Source: Billgrantia campisalis
GTDB lineage: Bacteria > Pseudomonadota > Gammaproteobacteria > Pseudomonadales > Halomonadaceae
Assembly (NCBI RefSeq): GCF_022341425.1
Contig: NZ_JABFUC010000002.1
Location: 248,001 to 312,000 of the forward strand
Direction of reading: 5' to 3'
Length of the DNA stretch: 64,000 bases
Positions within the stretch are counted from its first letter, which is position 1, and each line of letters opens with the position of its first letter. The position numbers were made by a program, and so were the translations under genes. Shown here in pieces: positions 63,634 to 64,000 of the stretch. The notes below the pieces were generated by a model. That model had not been told where the DNA came from, searched no databases, and worked only from the letters and a program-made list of their open reading frames with translations.

Positions 63634-64000
63634 ATGCGCAAACGGCTTCTCACCCTTGGTGTCAGCCTGCTGGCCACCCTGCTGATCGGCGGGGCGGCCC
63701 AGGCCGGCAGCGAGAAAGACGCTAACGGCGCCGCCGACGATGATGTGGTCGTGGTGGACATGGTGAACAACGAGTTCGTGCCGATGGAGCTGGAGGTAAC
63801 CGTCGGCACCACGGTGCGCTGGCTCAATGTGGAGCGTCGCTCCAACCACGACATCTACTTCCCGGAGGAGGATATCGCCTCGGGCCGACTCTTTCCCGAG
63901 GAGAGCTGGGAGCGCACCTTCGACGAAGCGGGCACCTACGAGTACTACTGCCAACCCCACGAGAATCGCGGCATGCACGGCGTGATTCGGGTGGTCGAGG
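63634..64000 (+). CDS. secreted cupredoxin-like protein (partial)
   Basis: The frame is open to the window end. Signal peptide MRKRLLTLGVSLLATLLIGG with cleavage near AQA. The mature part has a plastocyanin/azurin-like fold: VDMVNNEFVPMELEVTVGTTVRWLN, a His in RRSNHDIYF, and the copper-loop pattern YYCQPHENRGMHG giving Cys, His and Met ligands of a type 1 copper site. Located right after nirS-nirT, it is a plausible soluble electron carrier for nitrite reductase. Confidence 0.85.
   Translation, partial: MRKRLLTLGVSLLATLLIGGAAQAGSEKDANGAADDDVVVVDMVNNEFVPMELEVTVGTTVRWLNVERRSNHDIYFPEEDIASGRLFPEESWERTFDEAGTYEYYCQPHENRGMHGVIRVVE

Overview
The window is a high-GC gammaproteobacterial chromosome segment. 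The xseB-ispA-dxs / ribA / hemE block, the DcaP-type porin, the tripartite TRAP transporters and the overall gene style suggest Halomonas or a close relative in the Halomonadaceae. This is inferred from gene content only. I found no rRNA, tRNA or CRISPR array.

Layout. 1-6.6 kb (+): an uncharacterised catabolic operon with an alpha/beta-hydrolase (cut by the window edge), an SDR protein lacking the usual catalytic Tyr/Lys, L-aspartate dehydrogenase, aldehyde dehydrogenase and a ThDP enzyme, followed by a DcaP-like porin. 6.7-15.4 kb (-): a homogentisate operon. It holds an MBL-fold protein with a degraded metal motif, a two-component 3-hydroxyphenylacetate 6-hydroxylase-like pair (mhaA/mhaB type), hmgA, fumarylacetoacetase, maleylacetoacetate isomerase and two overlapping MFS exporters. 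15.7-22.5 kb (+): two TRAP operons. Their permease genes are an apparently perfect 1.84-kb direct repeat, while their periplasmic binding proteins have diverged; a MarR regulator lies between them. 22.7 kb: a small Cys-rich DUF6455-type gene behind a perfect TTGAC-N4-GTCAA box.

23.1-39.5 kb: a nearly complete phenylacetyl-CoA (paa) pathway. paaZ and paaABCDE form a block of visibly lower GC, paaKJIHGF form a high-GC operon, and paaN, paaY and the repressor paaX follow. Beside paaX lie remnants of two other regulators, one IclR-like and one MarR-like. 39.8-44.4 kb: a DUF1566 lipoprotein-like gene overlapping an IclR regulator, an enoyl-CoA hydratase, a D-serine deaminase-like enzyme and an EamA exporter. 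44.6-47.1 kb: a small eroded defence locus with an hsdS 3' remnant, an intact AlbA_2 (Schlafen-type)/ATPase protein carrying a heptapeptide repeat, and a truncated follower ORF.

47.2-54.8 kb: housekeeping genes (serA, xseB-ispA-dxs, ribA, hemE, a VanZ-like gene, cyclophilin). 55.2-64 kb (+): a respiratory denitrification block. It carries the cytochrome c maturation genes ccmFGHI, a DNR-type Crp/Fnr regulator, the cytochrome cd1 nitrite reductase nirS behind two FNR/DNR boxes, a six-haem-motif NirT fused to an ethylbenzene-dehydrogenase-like haem domain, and a cupredoxin cut by the window end.

Taken together, the window joins import (porin, TRAP) and breakdown of aromatic acids through two routes, homogentisate and phenylacetyl-CoA, with nitrite respiration as one possible electron sink.
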